Below are positions 59,501 through 64,000 of a stretch of 64,000 nt of DNA, piece after piece. Each line of letters opens with the position of its first letter. Within the stretch, counting starts at the first letter, position 1. The translations under genes and the position numbers were made by a program. Origin of the DNA: Nymphaea colorata (Eukaryota; Streptophyta; Magnoliopsida; Nymphaeales; Nymphaeaceae); contig NC_045146.1 of the NCBI RefSeq assembly GCF_008831285.2, forward strand, positions 8,878,972-8,942,971. The letters run 5' to 3'. Under the pieces are notes generated by a model. The model worked only from the letters and a program-made list of their open reading frames with translations, had not been told where the DNA came from and searched no databases.

Positions 59501-62200
59501 ACCTAATGATAAAAATATAAGTTCACCTCTGGTTTAAATAAAATAGAAATGTGACTTGTTCTATGGTTATGAAGATTAGCCATTTCTGGTGCATTTACTA
59601 GGGGTAACCAATCCAAAGTTTAAATTGCAATGTTTAATGTCTAAGCTCCTAAGTGTGTAAACCTCGAACCTTATGAATAATGTAAATGAGAAAATATATA
59701 AGCCTAATATTTAGAAAAAAGAATTGATTTCAAAAGCTAAAGGGACCTCTGGACGTGGCTAGAAAATTGAACAAGTTGCCTCCTTCATCAATGGGTCTTT
59801 GACATGAATATTATGGCTACACGATGCTTGCAAATGCATACTTAGAAAATTGAAAACTGAGTTCAAAATTTCTTTGGAAAGTCTATTAGAAAGATAATTT
59901 GGAAAATAAGTTAGAACACATGATGATCATTTGAAATTTTCCATTATAAGATGTTAAGGCATTCAACCTTTTCCGTGCATGAATCTCTAGATAACTGCAC
60001 AGATGGTGTTGAATCCACTTGGTTTAAAAGAGAATAAACTATATATGTGATCACATTCCTGTACCCAACATGCATAAAACTAAAATAAAGTGTGTAAAAA
60101 TGCCTATCAAATAATTTTGCATGTGAAAACATGAAAGAAAAAGTATATACAATATGAATCCTAATTTACAATCACAAATTTAAATGTTCCTCTGTAATAG
60201 ATGTTGATTTCATCATTACATGCTTCATAACATAAATAAGAAATATGCAAAATAAAAGAAAACAATCTTACAGACACACAAACAATCAATCATGATACGA
60301 TGCTAAAGGTTAGTTCACTGATATTGGATTGTTGATGAGGGACTCTGCACATTCCATGATCTGTTTCCTACTAACAAATGTGACAATTTAGAAAATATGT
60401 GACATAAAAATAACCTACACTAGGCTCAAACAATTAGGTGGATGATTGACATGGAATCAAGTGGGCTTGTCCTAGACATCCTAAAGGAGCTACCAGAGTA
60501 ATAGAATACTAAAATGATGACTAGAACCTGAGGTATAGTACAACAAAGCAAACTGAAACTCTAATTCATGCAAAACATAAGACTATTGAACATAGAAAAT
60601 AGGTATTAAATTTGTACATTGTAAACCTACTAAATGGGTTATAATTAATGTAAAATATGGCCTGGAATTTCTAGACATGTCAAAAGAACACAATGAAATG
60701 ACAAAAACAAAAAACCATTCCGGCTAAGGAGAACCATGCGAGCAACAAAGGTCAAAATCAGGTTTTACAAAAAAATAGAATTGGGACAAAATTGAACATG
60801 CTCACTCTTAATATAAAACAAATGCCCAAATCATGTTAAAATGATATGAAATTTGATGAGTGGCAGCTAGACTCATTAGCCTAACTGCCCAAAACAAGAA
60901 AATGTGAAGCGAACCAATAAACTTGCAGGCAAATCTTTAATAGGAAGTTGAAATATAACAGCTACAGTGCTGCACATGTGATCCAGTGAGCATCCTCCTT
61001 TGGATGCACGAAAGCACAACCAAATTACACAGGTTGGAGCTAAACTTGGTGGCTTCACAATATGTATATGGACAAACAAATCCCACTTTATATCACTCCC
61101 TAACTGAGACTTATGATGTCCAGAAAATGGGGTTTGGATAATGATGAGATAGTTATAGTAATGAGAAACAAAAAAAATATTTAAATGTTTAAATTTAGAT
61201 AACTAAATGACGATCTAATGTTCATGGGTGACTCCAAAAAATTGGTCTCAAGAATCTTTTATACTGAAGAAAAATCCCACTTTCTAGTTTCACTAAATGC
61301 CTCCTTAGCTCATTTTGTAAAATCCAAAACTTGTGGAATCGCTATTATATAAATCCTATAAAACAAAATAGAACCGAAAATTGGGTAATGAGTGGGCAAT
61401 TAAAGAAAGGACGAATCAACACCACATGTGACAAAGAAGGGAAATCTTTAGAAATTACTTACGAAGATGACCTGAATGTTGGATTCAGAACATCATGTTG
61501 AACTGTTGACCTATAATGCCAAGAAGATGCATCACTTCTCATTATTCAATCCTTTGTAGAAAATCACACTACAAAAACTATTTTTATAATTTGATCCACC
61601 AATGGGTTAAATGATGTTAAAAAACTCATAAAAATAGGTATACTAATATAAATTAGATTCAATGATGGATGACTTTTATTTTTTGAAATCATGGGATTCT
61701 TCCCGGTTCATAAGCCATGGAGCCCTAAAGTTTGACTATAAATATGCAATTTCAATTTCTGCCCATAAAACAGTTTCCTGTATTTTGCATGGCTGGAAGG
61801 GCTAAAAAAGTATGAAATGCATAGAAGGGATGGAAAAAGAAAGCTAACATCCCACCAAATTTGATATTTATCTAAACTTTGAAAAGCCCCTCCTATAGTG
61901 AAAATTACAATCCCAATAAATCTGACAAAAAGAAGCTTTATGCATGGCTTGTGCTACCTGAGTTCAAACATAGTGTGTTGATACGTTGCATGCATAAAGC
62001 TCGGTTTCATCTACAAGCCCCCACTGTTCCCTCAAAATGTTGGTAGTGCTTGCCGGATTCAAGGTGTAAAAAGGCATAGAAAACACAAATTCTAACTAAT
62101 ATAAAGGCATGAATGAACACTATTCTAACAGACCGACAAGTTCTTCGTCTCCTTTTTCTTCTTCCTTTCTCTTCATCCCATTTTCCTTCCTCTCCCTCCT
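59500..62200. mobile_element. Degraded LTR-like sequence
   Basis: Near 59590-59660 the string TTTACTAGGGGTAACCAATCCAAAG, shortened here to its core GGGTAACCAATCCAAAG, aligns with GAGTAATCAAACCAAGG (41371) and GGGTAATCAAACCAAAG (53757) of the Tat/Ogre LTRs, with similar following text. This suggests a third, older LTR of that family. The rest is too decayed to delimit, and no coding region was seen. Confidence 0.35.
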
Positions 62201-62214
62201 TAGAGCTAGATGTT

Positions 62215-62295
62215 GGAGATTAGGAGTTTCCTAATGAGGTTGGTTTCATCTTTCCGAAACTGAGATTAGGAGTTTCCTAATGAGGATGGTTTCAT
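62215..62295. repeat. 46-bp-period duplication
   Basis: GAGATTAGGAGTTTCCTAAT followed by GAGGWTGGTTTCAT occurs twice, at 62216 and 62262, with one difference. Confidence 0.88.
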
Positions 62296-64000
62296 AAATG
62301 CTACCAAGTTGCATTCCTACATATTCCAAACATCAAGGTGCCAGAGTTTAAACAAGTTAGAATTTGACATAACCCTGCCTTGGACCACCAGCATTAGCCC
62401 TAACCTTGGGTGCTTCCAGATCTCAAACATGGATTTTAAATCTAGATATCGACTAGAATCTGAAGTTAACAAGGCATTTAGATCTATATCTAAGATAAAA
62501 GATTAGATTAATAATTTGGATTGAGTGTGGAGACTAATTCAAATTTAGAATAGCTAATATATCACATATCTTGGATTCATATTGCAAATTTTGGTAGAAT
62601 ATTTGATATGGAATTAAAAGGTTGCATCCTTTGCCGGGTCCCACTGAGCCAGGTGAGTCTACACTCTATTCACTTGTCTGGTTCAGTTAAAACTAGTTTT
62701 TGGGTTGGGTTTAGTAGGCTCGAGCCTGTTGACCCAATAATAGACCTAGCTTGAGAAAGGGTTACACTTGGGTTCAATTGAGTTTGACCAGGGATGAATT
62801 TAAATTAGGTAGTTCCTTTGACCCGAGTTTTATGAACTTGGCCTGGGCTACAAACTGGGTTCAGTGGGCCTAGCTAGGTTCAATTTGACATGTTTGAGAG
62901 ATTAACAAGCATGTGCTTAGGCAAAGTTTGGTGTGAGTCCCACTGAGTTAGAGCCACATGTGTTTTGAGCAAGGCTCAATACAGGCTAGAAGGCCCATAG
63001 AACTTAGCTAAGAGATGTGAAATGACCATTTTGCCCTTGAATTACAATATGGAAACTAGTCTACGTCATGAGCTCTGAGTTAGTTTGGGTTTTCTTTAGA
63101 CAAATTTGAAAACAATTTCTTGTTTATTCGAAAAAATTGATTTTCTAAAAAGACACCACTTAAAACGAGAAGATAAATGAAAAACAAGTGTAAATCGGAA
63201 AATGACAGGTTTAGCATGTTTTGGGTTGATTTTTTGCAAATTGGGCTAGGGGACCTAGATCAGTAGCGTTTGGATTATTATCAATCAAGAAACCAAGAAA
63301 TTATGATGAAAATCAAGGTAAAACGAGTTTCTAATATAAATATGAGTGAATTGATTGAGTGAAGCATATAAGATCAGTGAACCAGTAAAATTGAAACTTG
63401 TGCTCCACTTTTCAAAAGTTTTATTTGAAATTGAGTTAAGAGAAATTAAATTTACTTATATAGAAGTTGTTCCCTGCTTGGTAGAAGCTAATGTAACAGA
63501 ATTGAAATGAAATTGAGCTCGAATGTTAAAAAGCAGAGTGCCAGACAGTAGGGGAATTCTTTTAGACACTTTGGAAATTGAGTTCAACTGAATTTGGAAG
63601 GAATTTACTATAACAATGCTATGGTTAAGAAACTCTCAATGCAAGGAACATGTCCAAAGCTCGATCTAGGCTAAACTCGACTGACTACATTATTTGTACT
63701 TAGTAGACCAAAAAATTGGCATTTATACTTCATGAGTCACTGAAGTTATGCTACAAGGACTATGAAGAACCTGTCTTAGGCTCAATTTAGGCAGCAGATG
63801 AAAAAGAGAGCTAAAAACCAATTGAGCTGGACCCAATGGGCTTGATTGGACTCATTTGAGTTGGATCTGTCCCCAACTAAGCAATGCTGAGTGGCAATAA
63901 ACCAGAAATGAGGGTCATTAGGTCCAATCTAAGCCTAAATTGGATTCGTGGAGACCAACCTACTCAACTCAAGTTGCTCCATTTCCAAGGTTTTTCCTTG
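62296..64000. mobile_element. LTR-like retroelement sequence, right edge
   Basis: Phrases such as GATCTATATCTAAGAT, GGTCCCACTGAGCCAGG, TGGGCCTAGCTAGG and AAATGACCATTTTGCCC (63022, almost the same as 5523) match the style and in places the sequence of the Tat/Ogre LTRs and of 5270-6120. It probably belongs to another copy running out of the window. No coding sequence was found. Confidence 0.4.

Overview
The window is nuclear DNA of a flowering plant, from a large, transposon-rich genome. The evidence is plant-specific retroelement lineages (Tat-type Ty3/gypsy with an extra RNase H, a chromovirus, Ty1/copia relics), hAT and PIF/Harbinger DNA transposons and their MITEs, a FAR1/FHY3-type transposase relic, and fragments of three plant gene families (At5g39570/PLDRP1-like, MATE/DTX transporter, PLASTID MOVEMENT IMPAIRED1-RELATED). 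I cannot name the species. There are no operons, CRISPR arrays or convincing RNA genes.

Layout. 1-1690: unrecognised. 1690-3990 (+): relic of a Tat-type Ty3/gypsy pol. 5270-6120: LTR-like DNA with a 48-bp tandem repeat. About 7.9-8.5 kb: a probable MITE. 8925-9227: a short hAT MITE with a perfect 8-bp target-site duplication. 9990-11640 (+): Ty1/copia pol relic running into a probable 3' LTR. 13.8-14.3 kb: a large AT microsatellite. 15.2-17.0 kb (+): a FAR1/FHY3-like MULE transposase pseudogene. 17-21.6 kb: short tandem duplications and microsatellites. 21976-22703, possibly continuing to 23155 (+): the only plausible intact host gene, an At5g39570-like disordered protein.

23354-29327 is a complete but dead hAT transposon, with matching terminal inverted repeats, a 7/8 target-site duplication and a broken BED/hATC transposase on the minus strand. 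Between the transposase and the left end it carries two exons of a MATE/DTX transporter with the intron still present, so it is a gene-capturing hAT. 32204-39205 is a minus-strand chromovirus with LTRs, an initiator-Met-type primer-binding site, a polypurine tract and a TTAAC duplication. Its reverse transcriptase lacks the catalytic core and its integrase has lost the first catalytic Asp. A PIF/Harbinger-type element (34669-36474, TAA duplication) sits inside its reverse transcriptase-RNase H region and carries a rearranged fragment of a PMI1-RELATED gene. The chromovirus itself lies in a Ty1/copia relic.

About 41.2-56.9 kb is a very large minus-strand Tat/Ogre-like element: LTRs of about 2.8 and 3.3 kb, gag, protease, reverse transcriptase, RNase H and integrase remnants, and a 2-kb leader. 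Its 5' LTR has a MITE insertion of the same type as the 8.9-kb MITE, and its 3' side holds the LTR end and primer-binding site of another, plus-strand element. From about 59.5 kb to the right edge there is degraded LTR-like sequence and no recognisable gene.

The main interest is two independent DNA transposons about 6 kb apart that have each captured part of a different host gene, next to one probably functional gene. All protein identifications are by eye from translated motifs and have not been checked by database search.
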